From Mariniphaga sp. (GTDB taxonomy: Bacteria; Bacteroidota; Bacteroidia; Bacteroidales; Prolixibacteraceae): 49,011 bases of DNA. Numbering within the stretch: position 1 is the first letter of the stretch; each line of letters starts with the position of its first letter. Made by a program: the position numbers and the translations under genes. Where the stretch lies: positions 1-49,011 of the forward strand of contig JAHYIT010000023.1 of NCBI GenBank assembly GCA_019429205.1, given 5' to 3'. Under the pieces are notes generated by a model that did not search any database, was not told the origin of the DNA, and saw nothing but the letters and a program-made list of their open reading frames with translations. Positions 1-8,517 of the stretch are shown one piece after another.

Positions 1-1479
1 AAAAGTTTTGGAAAACACAGTTTCAATTTTCTTGCCGGCCACGAGTTTTATAAACTGGTTATTAATGAGCTGGAATCTGAAAAAACCGGCTTCCCCTATT
101 CAGGAATTAAAGAACTGGCGCCGGGGTCAACAACTTCGCTGCTTACTTCTTTCGAAGACAATTACGCTATTGAATCCGTTTTAAGCAACCTTACATACAA
201 CTTTGCCGACCGGTACTACTTGTCAGCAAGTTTCCGTACCGACGGTTCATCCCGTTTTCACAAAGATTTCCGGTGGGGTAAGTTCTGGTCATTGGGATCA
301 TCGTGGAGAATCAGTGAAGAACAGTTTTTGGCAGGAGTTGATTTTATTGACAACCTGAAACTGAAGGCCAGTTACGGAAAACAGGGAAACGACCGGATTG
401 GAACATATTACGGCTGGCAGTCGCTATACAATTTAGACTGGGCAAATGCCAACTTAAACGGCGCTCTGCTCTCGTCGCTCCAAAACACTTCCATAAAATG
501 GGAAGAAAACAACAGCCTGAATGTTGGTATCGATGCAGTTCTCTGGAGTGGACTGGAGTTTTCGCTCGAATATTATCAGCGGAGAACAGTAGATATGCTC
601 ATGGAAAAACCCATGGCCACTTCGCTTGGTTTCGACAGCTACTGGGCCAATGTAGGCGAAATGCTTAATTCCGGGTTTGAAATGAATACCAATCTCAATA
701 TTATAAGAGCGAATAACTTTGTGTGGAATGCCAACCTGAACCTCACTACGTTGAAAAATGAAATTGTTGAACTTGACGGTGAAGCCGACCAGATTGTTAC
801 CGGAAACAGGATTCAGCGCAAAGGAGAAGAGATTAACTCATACTTCCTTGCCCGTTCGGCTGGTGTGGATATTGCAACAGGCGCCCAGCTATACTGGGCG
901 TTCGACCGCGATGAGGAGGGAAATCCCGGAGAGGCTTATATTTCTGATGACTACCAGAAAGCAACCCAAAGCAAGGTAATTGCAGGAAGTCGTATTCCCG
1001 ATTTTTACGGGGCTTTCGGAAGTAATTTTGTGGTTTACAAAAATTTCGACCTCTCTTTTATGACCACTTTCTCGGTAGGCGGTGAGGTGATGGACATGGT
1101 CTATCTCAGCCTGTCAAATCCGATTTATATTGGTACAAATTACGCTGCCAGGGTCGAAAGAGCCTGGCGGAAACCGGGTGATGTTACCGATATTCCGAGA
1201 ATTCAAAACGGTACAGGTTTTTCACGTCCGTTTACCGACAGCCAGTTGATTGATGCCTCTTATTTTGCCATAAAAAACCTGACAATTGGTTATACTTTAC
1301 CAGCCAATATGCTCAAAACTATTGGTATTGAGAAATTACGGGCTTTTGTGTCGTTTGACAACCTCGCCCTGTTTTCGCATTTGGATGGTATGAACCCACA
1401 GCACGATTTTACCGGGATTACCGAATTTACCTATACACCGGTGGGTACAAGCCTTTTGGGAATCGAATTAAAATTTTAA
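1..1479 (+). CDS. SusC/RagA-family TonB-dependent outer-membrane receptor, C-terminal part
   Basis: The reading frame is open from the first base, so the gene begins outside the window; only the last 492 residues are present. They form the C-terminal beta-barrel of a SusC-like receptor, with alternating aromatic strands, the family signature ASFRTDGSSRF near the start of the visible part, and the usual end 'GTSLLGIELKF' with a terminal phenylalanine. The N-terminal carboxypeptidase-like domain and TonB plug lie upstream. Such receptors import oligosaccharides or other nutrients across the outer membrane using TonB energy, with SusD as the lid. The next gene, 12 bases downstream, is a susD homologue, so the pair is one transcription unit. 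The substrate cannot be read from this window because no glycoside hydrolase is visible. Confidence 0.93.
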   Translation, partial: KSFGKHSFNFLAGHEFYKLVINELESEKTGFPYSGIKELAPGSTTSLLTSFEDNYAIESVLSNLTYNFADRYYLSASFRTDGSSRFHKDFRWGKFWSLGSSWRISEEQFLAGVDFIDNLKLKASYGKQGNDRIGTYYGWQSLYNLDWANANLNGALLSSLQNTSIKWEENNSLNVGIDAVLWSGLEFSLEYYQRRTVDMLMEKPMATSLGFDSYWANVGEMLNSGFEMNTNLNIIRANNFVWNANLNLTTLKNEIVELDGEADQIVTGNRIQRKGEEINSYFLARSAGVDIATGAQLYWAFDRDEEGNPGEAYISDDYQKATQSKVIAGSRIPDFYGAFGSNFVVYKNFDLSFMTTFSVGGEVMDMVYLSLSNPIYIGTNYAARVERAWRKPGDVTDIPRIQNGTGFSRPFTDSQLIDASYFAIKNLTIGYTLPANMLKTIGIEKLRAFVSFDNLALFSHLDGMNPQHDFTGITEFTYTPVGTSLLGIELKF

Positions 1480-1491
1480 AATCAATGTATC

Positions 1492-3072
1492 ATGAAAATA
1501 TATAAAATTCTTTTCGTATTAATTATTTCTGCAGTGTTTGTTTCCTGTTTGGATGAGTTGGATACAAATCCCACAGACAGTACCTCCGGTGATGTTTTAT
1601 TCTCGGATGTGAATAAAGCCAATGTTGCCCTGAATGGAATTTACAGGGCCATGTATGTGGCAGAGGAATGGTCTGTAGGGTGGCCCGATGAAGAATTTGC
1701 CGTTACTGCCTTTGTTTTAACTTACGACCTGATGGGAGAGGACATGGTTCAGCACGAAGGCGGTCAGGGGTGGTTTTGGTTTGATTACCGGTACAACGTT
1801 AAGTCGGACTACACCCATAAAAGTGGCCGTCCATACTCGGTCTGGTATTTTTACTATACCATTATTTCCAATGTAAATGCCATAATTGCCGCTGAAGAAG
1901 GCATGGAGGGAGCTCCTTCTGATATAAGCAGTTTAATGGGACAGGCTTATGCATTAAGGGCTTATGCCTACTTTAGCCTCATTCGTTTTTACCAGCAAAC
2001 CTATATTGGTAATGAGAATGCTCCGGGAGTTCCTATTTACACCGAGCCTACTACGAATACTTCTGAAGGAAAACCACGCGGAACAGTGGCCGAAGTATAT
2101 GCACAAATCGATGCCGATATCGATGAAGCACTTCGGTTATTGGATCCCGGTGTGGCGGCACCACGAAGTCATCCTTCGCATATTGATTTTTATGTGGCAA
2201 ACGGGCTAAAAGCCAATATTGCCCTGGAGAAAAACGAGTGGGCAACAGCGGAAGCGGCTGCAAAAACGGCCATGAGCGGCGGAACATCCATGCTAACCAG
2301 GGAACAATTGAACAAAGGTTTTGCCTTTAATGATGCAACTGCATAATCGGTACTTTGGGGTCTGCGAATTGTGGCCGACCAATCAACCACCTATTCATCA
2401 TTTTTTTCACACATGGATGCCAGCACTGAATTTTATGCGCAAACTTCACGAAAGTGCATAAGCACCTGGCTTTATAACCAAATGCCCGATACCGATGTAC
2501 GTAAAAACAACTGGTGGTATGGCCCGCTGGAAAATGAATCTGAACTGGGAACTGAAGTCAGTTACAACCAGTTTAAGTTCCGGTTTTCCGATCCGAACAA
2601 TGCTCTGGGCGATTACATTTTGATGCGCCACGAGGGAATGATGCTCATTGCAGCAGAAACCATGTGTATGCAGGGCAAATATGGCGAGGCAAGAGCCATG
2701 CTTCAAGATTTGATGGCTGAACGCAATCCGGCTTACAACATTTCATCACGCACCAATGCAAACTCCTTAACAACCAATGATGCCAACGGGCCAACAACTC
2801 CTGCCGGCGGACCTGTAACTTTGCTCGACGAAATTATTTTACAACGCAGAATTGAACTGTGGGGCGAAGTGGGTCGTATTCTCGATATCAAACGGTTGAA
2901 AACCGGCTTTACGCGCGATTTTGAAGGCAGTAACCATCCCGACAAACTGGTTACCCGAAATACCCTCGACCCGGAATATCCCGATTTTGTGATGGCTATT
3001 CCGCAATCGGAATTCGACGGAAATAAAAACATGGACGAAACGGCCGACCAAAATCCGTTCGCCAGCAATTAA
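1492..3072 (+). pseudogene. SusD/RagB-family lipoprotein interrupted by an in-frame TAA
   Basis: Two open segments, 1492-2346 and 2347-3072, lie in the same frame and together give the length expected of a SusD protein (about 526 codons). They are separated only by a TAA at 2344-2346 (codon 285). The N-terminus has a lipoprotein signal ending in VSC (Cys19), followed by the typical DELDTNPTD and the 'NKANVALNGIYRAMY' helix of SusD-like domains. The second half carries the RagB/SusD C-terminal domain, including RIELWGEVGRILDIKRL and a typical ending. Translation continues sensibly after the stop (SVLWG, then the SFFSHMDAS segment), so a single substitution in a Glu, Gln or Lys codon explains it. 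SusD binds glycan at the cell surface over the SusC pore. As written the product would be a truncated lipoprotein. A sequencing error is possible. Confidence 0.88.
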
Positions 3073-3089
3073 TCTTAAAAACAATCATT

Positions 3090-3875
3090 ATGAAACATAC
3101 ATATTTAATACTGATTCTTCTTGCAATGGCCCTTATTTCCTGCGACCAGGAAAACATGGGAACAGTTTATGAACCGGATGCGCCTTATGTGGCGTTCAGT
3201 GCACCGGTGGTTTCAGGGAATATATTATCTGCAGAAAACGAATATTCAGTGAAAGTTCAGGTCGTTCGTTCAGACTTGTCTTCCGCAGCAACCGCAAATG
3301 TTGAGTTGGAAATGAATGATGACATTGAAGGTGTTTTTGAACTGGAAAGCAGCAGCATAACATTTGATGAAGGGAAAGGAATTGCTTACGCGAATATTGT
3401 ACCTGTGGTTAATCCCTCGTTAATTGATGTTACCAAAACCTATGAGTTTAGCTTAACGCTTGTGGGAGATAATGTTTCCGAATTATACAATGAAACGACC
3501 TACAGAGCATCTTTTTCATTAACATTCAAGCCATTTGGTACCGGAGTTTTTAGTTCGGAATTTTTTGAAAACGATTGGACTGTGGAAGTTGAAAAGGCCG
3601 AAGAAGCGGATGTTTTCAAAATTCTTAATTGTTATGCAGAAGGGTATCACATTACATTTTCAGTAGATAGCGAAAACAATATCAGGTATTCAACCCAGGA
3701 AACCGGCTACGAAGATGAAGATTACGGTATGGTATCTTTGGCGATGCCCGATTCGGAAGGGTCTTATTACTATTCAGAACCTTACCGCGAAGATAATTCG
3801 TACTTTCTAATAGGACGTATGATTGTTGACGCCGGCAGTTTCGGACACTGGTATGAAGTACTGACCATGAATTAG
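3090..3875 (+). CDS. surface lipoprotein of the SusCD locus, Calx-beta-like domain
   Basis: A 261-residue protein with a lipoprotein signal peptide; the lipobox is LISC with Cys18, followed by DQEN, an acidic stretch compatible with export to the Bacteroidota cell surface. Residues of about 30-150 read as a beta-sandwich of the Calx-beta type ('FDEGKGIAYANIVPV' and the strand ending 'YRASFSLTF'). The C-terminal half is rich in Tyr, Asp and Glu and I do not recognise it. It starts 17 bases after the susD stop on the same strand, the usual place for a third, glycan-binding (SusE/F-like in position, not in sequence) lipoprotein. A role in ligand capture is inferred from the context. Confidence 0.75.
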   Translation: MKHTYLILILLAMALISCDQENMGTVYEPDAPYVAFSAPVVSGNILSAENEYSVKVQVVRSDLSSAATANVELEMNDDIEGVFELESSSITFDEGKGIAYANIVPVVNPSLIDVTKTYEFSLTLVGDNVSELYNETTYRASFSLTFKPFGTGVFSSEFFENDWTVEVEKAEEADVFKILNCYAEGYHITFSVDSENNIRYSTQETGYEDEDYGMVSLAMPDSEGSYYYSEPYREDNSYFLIGRMIVDAGSFGHWYEVLTMN

Positions 3876-3901
3876 CACTACCAAAAGTCCCGGATAAATT
3901 G

Positions 3902-3932
3902 TCAGAGGCTGCCCTTTTGAGGCAGCCTCTGA
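3902..3932 (+). terminator. hairpin after the SusCD operon
   Basis: A perfect 12-base inverted repeat (tcagaggctgcc / ggcagcctctga) separated by 7 bases begins 26 bases after the last stop codon. It has no downstream T-run on either strand, so it may act as an RNA-stabilising 3' hairpin as well as, or instead of, an intrinsic terminator. The rest of 3876-4102 holds no recognisable gene; a 33-codon minus-strand ORF (3965-4066) is not supported by any family I know. Confidence 0.55.
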
Positions 3933-4102
3933 TATTACCGGCCGGATAAGCGTCACCCGGGATTTCATGAATGCCCCGGTATCTGTGCACGGAGGTGCTC
4001 CTGTAGGCTTAACGTCTCACCGGCCATCTGCTTGATTAACGCTGGGCTTTTATATTTTTTCATCATGTCACGTTTTTTGTAGCTTCTTTAAGTCGCTGTA
4101 AA

Positions 4103-5503
4103 TTAATTCAGTTCTTTATGTGATATCTGACTTTTGTCAAAATACTTCACAAACCGATTCCGATAACTTGAGTAGCCAATAATATTTAATAAGCAATCTC
4201 TAAGAATGTTATCCAGAATTAAATAGTTGTTTAACTTTTCTTCGTAGGTTTTCCCTATAAATCCCTCATGAACAGTTTTATTTCTTAATTCAACAATATT
4301 TGAAACGGTCTCATTGATTGGAATTTGTGCAAAGTCCAAAAAATCGAGTAAGACACGTGTCGTTTCATATTTGCCATTATTTAATCCGCCCAATCTTGAC
4401 TTTAAGTTATAATATGCTTGATTGGGCTTTATATGATTTTTGTTTTTTTCAATTACTTTTAATAATTCAGGTTTAAGTAATTTGTCAAAAACATTTGAAT
4501 CTAAAACTGGATTTTCCTGTTTATTATTTGCTCTAAAATGTAGGTTTGCGATTTTTTCAAATGCAGTAATTAAAATGAAGAACCTATCTTCTAATGAATT
4601 TGCGTGAAGTGAATTATTAAGTGAAACGACAAGAGAGTTAAGTTCTAATTTTCTGTTATGTTCCAAATAGTTTTTAAAACATAATAAAAAAACATCTCTA
4701 AATATTTTGTGAGAATAAGAATGGTGTTTATTAATGGGGATAAAATCTGAATTTGAAGTATTTATAACTTTTGGTTTAGAGTATATAAACTCAATTTGAG
4801 AACTGCTTGCATTTAATCTGTATGAGTTTCCTGTCAATTCTCTTTTTATTGAGATTTTACCTCCATTAATAAAAGATAGAATATGAATTATTTCTTCTTT
4901 TATTATTTTGTAGTATTCGAATGACAAATAACTGTAGCCTTTTTGTTTTGTAAAATCAATAATAAAATTGTCATTATCTGATTTCTTGTAAAAAATCATG
5001 TGGATCTGATTTCCAGGATTTTCTGAATGTAAATCTAATCCTATGGAACAGGAAGTATGGTCAAAATCAATTTTTTCATTTTCTTCACTTGCAACATATT
5101 TTATGGTTTCAGAATAATTGGCAAACTTCATTTTTAATCCTTCCACTTCCAAAAACCATAGGCGTTGTCCATAAATCTTGTCTTCGTGACTTTCTTGGTG
5201 TTCAATTCTGTTGTTTGTTAGTTTTATATAACCTTCACATTCAAGTTCAAGCCTTTTGTTCTGATAATCATAGTTTTTTAAGACTAATCCGGTTATTTCA
5301 ATTTCGTAGCCTTTTTTTGTTTTACCAGTTATTAAAAAATAGTAATTGATTAATTCATCGGAAAAAAAATCTTTTTCAGTTAGAAATGTCTCAATGTAAA
5401 AAATGCCATCCTTTTCGAATACTAAGGCGAAAGGAATATCACAAGATTTCTTATTTACATCTAATTTGCCAGACAATATGGTATAAGCTAAATCCATTCT
5501 CAA
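4103..5503 (-). CDS. HEPN-domain protein resembling the abortive-infection nuclease ApeA
   Basis: A 466-residue soluble protein of low-GC codon use. The first 220 or so residues are beta-rich (alternating strands such as YEIEITGLVLKNYDY), followed by a helical C-terminal half with an RNKTVH sequence at residues 407-412, an exact R-x4-H motif of catalytic HEPN ribonucleases. Length, the two-part layout and the C-terminal HEPN position match ApeA-type proteins, single-gene phage-defence factors that act on RNA after infection. The family call rests on architecture and motif, not an alignment. It stands alone on the minus strand, next to a decayed restriction-modification locus in AT-rich DNA, consistent with horizontal gain as a defence gene. 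It could be another HEPN protein with the same layout. Confidence 0.62.
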   Translation of the reverse strand: MRMDLAYTILSGKLDVNKKSCDIPFALVFEKDGIFYIETFLTEKDFFSDELINYYFLITGKTKKGYEIEITGLVLKNYDYQNKRLELECEGYIKLTNNRIEHQESHEDKIYGQRLWFLEVEGLKMKFANYSETIKYVASEENEKIDFDHTSCSIGLDLHSENPGNQIHMIFYKKSDNDNFIIDFTKQKGYSYLSFEYYKIIKEEIIHILSFINGGKISIKRELTGNSYRLNASSSQIEFIYSKPKVINTSNSDFIPINKHHSYSHKIFRDVFLLCFKNYLEHNRKLELNSLVVSLNNSLHANSLEDRFFILITAFEKIANLHFRANNKQENPVLDSNVFDKLLKPELLKVIEKNKNHIKPNQAYYNLKSRLGGLNNGKYETTRVLLDFLDFAQIPINETVSNIVELRNKTVHEGFIGKTYEEKLNNYLILDNILRDCLLNIIGYSSYRNRFVKYFDKSQISHKELN

Positions 5504-5597
5504 TTTTAATGAAAATCTTTATTCTGTTTCAAGAAGTATATTTAGTCAATTTGGGTATATATTTTCATTAATGTACTTCTCTTTTTTAACCTAGTTG

Positions 5598-5726
5598 CTA
5601 ACGGGCAAGTGCAAGTTTCTGGGGCGGATACGCCTGATTTATTTTCAACATACTACAAAACATTTAGCGCTATGAAATACATGAATTTACCGTCATAGCC
5701 GGGATGAAATTTGCACAGTGTTAAGG
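5598..5726. repeat. long imperfect inverted repeat, possible recombination-site-like fold
   Basis: Arm 5609-5619 (gtgcaagtttc) pairs with 5706-5716 (gaaatttgcac) with one G-T wobble, and flanking AAC (5600-5602) and GTT (5720-5722) extend the symmetry across small bulges. The loop of about 86 bases contains a further short hairpin (ggcg-gata-cgcc). A single-stranded fold of this size with AAC/GTT ends recalls integron attC sites, but the canonical core consensus is not a clean match and no integrase gene is visible. It lies in the 230-base gap between the HEPN gene and the restriction locus and holds no gene. Confidence 0.35.
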
Positions 5727-5733
5727 CCTGTGT

Positions 5734-6226
5734 TTAAATTAATTTCCACTTTATTGGCTCGGATGTCGAGTTAAATTTTACCAATTTTTCCCAATTTATT
5801 GCACCGTTTTTATCACAAAAAGCATTTCCAAATTCTCTCGTAAACTTATTAATCATTTGAGAATAAGAAACCAAAAAATCATCATTCTTTTCTTTTGCCT
5901 TATAACCTAATATTATTGTCATCAAATTCAAGGTCAATACCAGAAATGCCTGATTTCCTTCCTTTATATACTTTTTGATTTATAAAGATTGCTAATCCTT
6001 CAAGCCAATCACCAAATAATGTTTCTTCCTTAGAAGAAATATGTGCATCTACAAGTGCTTTAATTATTTGTTCAGCAGTCAATACGTATTTTGCTTTAAA
6101 CAAATAAGGATTCTTTCTTTTTAAAACTTCAGACAATTTTAATGTATCAAGGCTCGAAATTCTTTTTTGATGAAATGTCCCAATATTTTCTTCAACGTAT
6201 TTCTTAGAAGTTCTATATCTGAACAT
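5734..6226 (-). pseudogene. PmeII-type type II restriction endonuclease, internal deletion and frameshift
   Basis: The first segment (start 6226, ATG; a TTG lies one codon upstream) encodes 'VEENIGTFHQKRISSLDTLK' and 'EETLFGDWLEGLAIFIN', ending after 'GIDLEFDDNN'. The frame then breaks near 5905-5912, and a second segment continues with LGYKAKEKN and 'SYSQMINKFTREFGNAF' to the stop at 5734. From memory of the PmeII endonuclease family, the segment that should join them holds the catalytic core (an IKSG-x-NWG-like strand region); some 80-90 residues are missing. The product cannot be an active nuclease. Its start is 4 bases downstream of the stop of a 58-codon gene and it belongs to one minus-strand R-M unit with the HNH gene and methylase remnant. 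Confidence 0.85.
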
Positions 6227-6229
6227 CAA

Positions 6230-6406
6230 TTATTTTGAAATATTTTCCAGAATAGCATTGGCAATAGCTTCATACCAATTTATATTCTCTGCAACATCAT
6301 CCTCAATTGCATTTATTTCTTCTAAACTTAATCTTCTACCTATCTCTTGTTCCGCTACTGTTTGGACATCATTTTCATTTAATGAGTAAATTATTTTGTC
6401 TTTCAT
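6230..6406 (-). CDS. small acidic protein of the restriction locus, 58 residues
   Basis: An ATG at 6404-6406 opens a 58-codon frame ending with TAA at 6230-6232. The product has 14 Glu/Asp residues and a likely helix 'RRLSLEEINAIEDDVAENI' followed by NWYEAI. It sits between the HNH endonuclease gene (stop at 6415) and the PmeII-type gene (start 6226) on the same strand, with gaps of 8 and 3 bases, so it is translationally packed into the unit. I do not know its function. The tight spacing and acidic helical character would suit a small accessory, regulatory or antitoxin-like protein, but that is inference. Confidence 0.6.
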   Translation of the reverse strand: MKDKIIYSLNENDVQTVAEQEIGRRLSLEEINAIEDDVAENINWYEAIANAILENISK

Positions 6407-6414
6407 ATCATGAA

Positions 6415-7344
6415 TTATTTATAAAAAATATTTTCTCTATGCCATTGAATTGAAGCTTCATGTGGATTCAATGATTTTATTTCTGGAAGTAATAAAGGTT
6501 GATTAGAAGTGATTACATTTTTAAGGAAATCAATATTGCCAAATTTTCCATAATCATTAGGAAGTCTATCATATTTTGTGGATAATAAAATCTTAAAATC
6601 ATCTGTCAAAGAGAACCAACCAACATCAAAAGCCCAATGATGCAAACGACATAAAGCAATACCATTCCAGATATCATCTTTACCTTTTTTACTATGAGGA
6701 ACAATATGCGCAGCCTCGACCTCCCAATATAAATTGTCTGGAGAATTGATTTTTAAACCACAAACACTACATCTGTAATCATAAGATTCAATTACAGCTT
6801 GACGAAATCCTCTTGACCTAATACTTAATGCCTTTGTTACGGTTTTCTTTCTTCTTAGATTTTCAAAAGGGTCATACTTTTCAGGTTTAGGGGAAGATTT
6901 TATTTTATTAACCAACTTTTGAACTTCGAAGGATTTTATCGGCAATAAATCTTTTTGAGTTGTGGAAATTTCTAAAAGATTTAATGCCGCATCGTAGCCT
7001 TTTTCTGTTAACATCCATTCTCTTTTGTTGGTCAACTGAATTGTTGTAGTTGGTCTAGTAACAAATTTATCCTTTGACAATGAATCTGCTGCTCTATACA
7101 ATAATCTGTGCCAAAGTGGAGTTTTTACAACCCTGTCTTCTTTTCTGTAAATTCTTTCTAAAACTACGCTTCTTTGTTCTTCATTCAATGAGAATAAATC
7201 TGCTATCTCCTCAACTATTTCTTCTCCTGTAGCAAATTCTTTAATAGTTCCATTATGCTTAATTAAGGTTTTTAGTAATGCTTCTTCCACCTCCTTCCTG
7301 GCGGGCATTCGCATTTTTTTTAGCATCTCTCCTTCGTAGCTCAT
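6415..7344 (-). CDS. HNH endonuclease with Mrr-like N-terminal winged helix
   Basis: A 309-residue protein. Residues 15-125 look like the winged-helix N-terminal domain found in Mrr-type restriction proteins ('LLKTLIKHNGTIKE' ... 'MLTEKGYDAALNLL'). Residues 190-240 hold an HNH nuclease: CSVC zinc knuckle (Cys192, Cys195), the catalytic AAH (211-213), Asn227 in IWNGIALC, Cys232 and the closing His pair at 235-236. All key residues are present, so the nuclease appears intact. It follows the methylase remnant by 10 bases and precedes the small 58-residue gene. In a complete locus it would be the second endonuclease or a methyl-dependent nuclease. Its survival while the methylase is truncated suggests it does not need that methylase, or cuts modified DNA. 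Confidence 0.85.
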   Translation of the reverse strand: MSYEGEMLKKMRMPARKEVEEALLKTLIKHNGTIKEFATGEEIVEEIADLFSLNEEQRSVVLERIYRKEDRVVKTPLWHRLLYRAADSLSKDKFVTRPTTTIQLTNKREWMLTEKGYDAALNLLEISTTQKDLLPIKSFEVQKLVNKIKSSPKPEKYDPFENLRRKKTVTKALSIRSRGFRQAVIESYDYRCSVCGLKINSPDNLYWEVEAAHIVPHSKKGKDDIWNGIALCRLHHWAFDVGWFSLTDDFKILLSTKYDRLPNDYGKFGNIDFLKNVITSNQPLLLPEIKSLNPHEASIQWHRENIFYK

Positions 7345-7354
7345 AGACTTCCAA

Positions 7355-7618
7355 TTAAGCAGCGTGTAAAACAGATGTTCTGGTTGGTTTTAATACTCGT
7401 AAAAGTTCCTGGCCTATTGGAAGAAACCAGTCAACATATTCATTTGGATGTATTCCTCCGTAAGTATTTTTTCTTTGGTCTGCGTAAGGAGGTGATGTGA
7501 ATATCAAGTCAATACTGTTGTCTGGAAGCTTTTTTAATTCTTCCCTACAATCTCTGTGATATAGTTCTGTATAAACTTTCATAAAATCAAAGATACTACT
7601 AAAATCAATTTTGCTCAA
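7355..7618 (-). pseudogene. N-terminal fragment of a type II DNA methyltransferase
   Basis: The open frame encodes about 75-87 residues (the more likely start is the ATG at 7582) that match the beginning of a beta-class site-specific DNA methylase: a short N-terminal strand, the catalytic TSPPY motif at about residues 40-44, then ADQRKNTYGGIHPNEYVDWF and LRVLKP. The frame then runs into unrelated SVLHAA and stops. The target-recognition region and the C-terminal SAM-binding FxGxG segment, normally some 200 more residues, are absent and not found nearby. It cannot bind SAM or methylate. The junction lies 10 bases before the HNH start, so a deletion removed the rest of the methylase while leaving its neighbour in place. 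Confidence 0.82.
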
Positions 7619-7660
7619 ATCAAGTTGTGAGTCTTTTTTAACATTGGCCTTAAGTTGAGC

Positions 7661-7714
7661 CTAAACCGAATGGAAAAGTATGAACAGAATTGAAAGAATG
7701 AGAAATTGGCGCAT
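7661..7714 (-). other. orphan signal-peptide-like start, 17 codons
   Basis: On the minus strand an ATG at 7712-7714 opens 17 codons of strongly hydrophobic character (RQFLILSILFILFHSV) ending at TAG 7661-7663. It reads like the first half of a secretion signal cut off from its gene, at the boundary of the AT-rich island. The remainder of 7619-7829 holds nothing else I can identify. Chance is possible at this length. Confidence 0.25.
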
Positions 7715-7829
7715 CGTTAAAAATTTAAAAATTATGCGAATGTAACCATTTTGTTTCCTTTTTTATTTGAATTAAAATTGAACTAAAGTTCTTTCAGTAA
7801 TGATGTGAATTGTTATTATTTTTGTTTCC

Positions 7830-8517
7830 ATGAATTACGAATGTTTGATTTGCCAGGTAAAATCGTTGCAGCAGCGGCTCGAAAAATATGAGATTCCGGA
7901 AGAAAAACGAGACCACGTTGCAGGCGAATTACTGAAAGAAATTGCCTCAATTGATTTGGAAAATAGCTTTTCGTCGGAAATCACCCGCAATTTGCTGGTA
8001 CAGGTGAAGAATTATTCAACCGTGAATGATCCCTACCGCAAGTAAAAAGAGGAAGGCAATCGTCTGATGCTCGAACGCTACGATGGATTCCGCGTAATGG
8101 TAAGCAATTCAAAAAATCCGATCGATGCAGCATTGCGCCTGGCCATCGCCGGAAACATCATCGATTTTGGCCCCCACAAATCATTTTGATGTGGATGGAA
8201 CCATTGAAAAAGTACTAAATTCAGCTTTTGCTATAGACCATTCCAAAATGCTTGAACATGTGGCAAACATCATTTCCAATAGCGACGATGCCCTCTCTAC
8301 ATTGCTGCATCGTGTGAGCCCGGAGTTTCAGAAAATTTACCAACAGGCCGGTCTCATCATATCAAAAGGCATGGGCAACTAAGAAGGACTGATGTTTGAA
8401 TCTGACCCACGGCTTTTCTTTTTGCTCATGATTAAATGCCCGGTAATTGGCCGGAAAATTGGCGCAGAAAAAGGGGAGTTTGTAGCGAAAAGAAGCCTGA
8501 TTCCTCCTAACCTTTAG
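7830..8517 (+). pseudogene. DUF89-family (damage-control phosphatase-like) protein, multiply broken
   Basis: Three open pieces give one protein. Frame 1: 7830-8045, with a CLICQVKSLQQRL start typical of the ARMT1-like DUF89 family, ends at TAA 8043-8045 and continues in frame through EEGNRLMLERYDGFR to GNIIDFGP. One extra base near 8175-8180 (cccccacaaatc) shifts the frame; the sequence resumes as NHFDVDGTIEKVLN. After MLEHV an in-frame deletion appears to have removed the middle, which would carry the metal-site region, because the text jumps straight to 'STLLHRVSPEFQKIYQQA'. A second stop, TAA 8380-8382, replaces the Tyr expected after KGMGN, and the tail EGLMFESDPRLFFLL runs on to TAG 8515-8517. 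Two nonsense changes, one frameshift and one deletion make a sequencing artefact unlikely. Confidence 0.85.

Noticed and set aside
3965-4066. 33-codon minus-strand ORF beginning MMKKYKSPALIKQMAG
   Set aside because: It has some coding-like character but no recognised family, and it is too short to call without homology.
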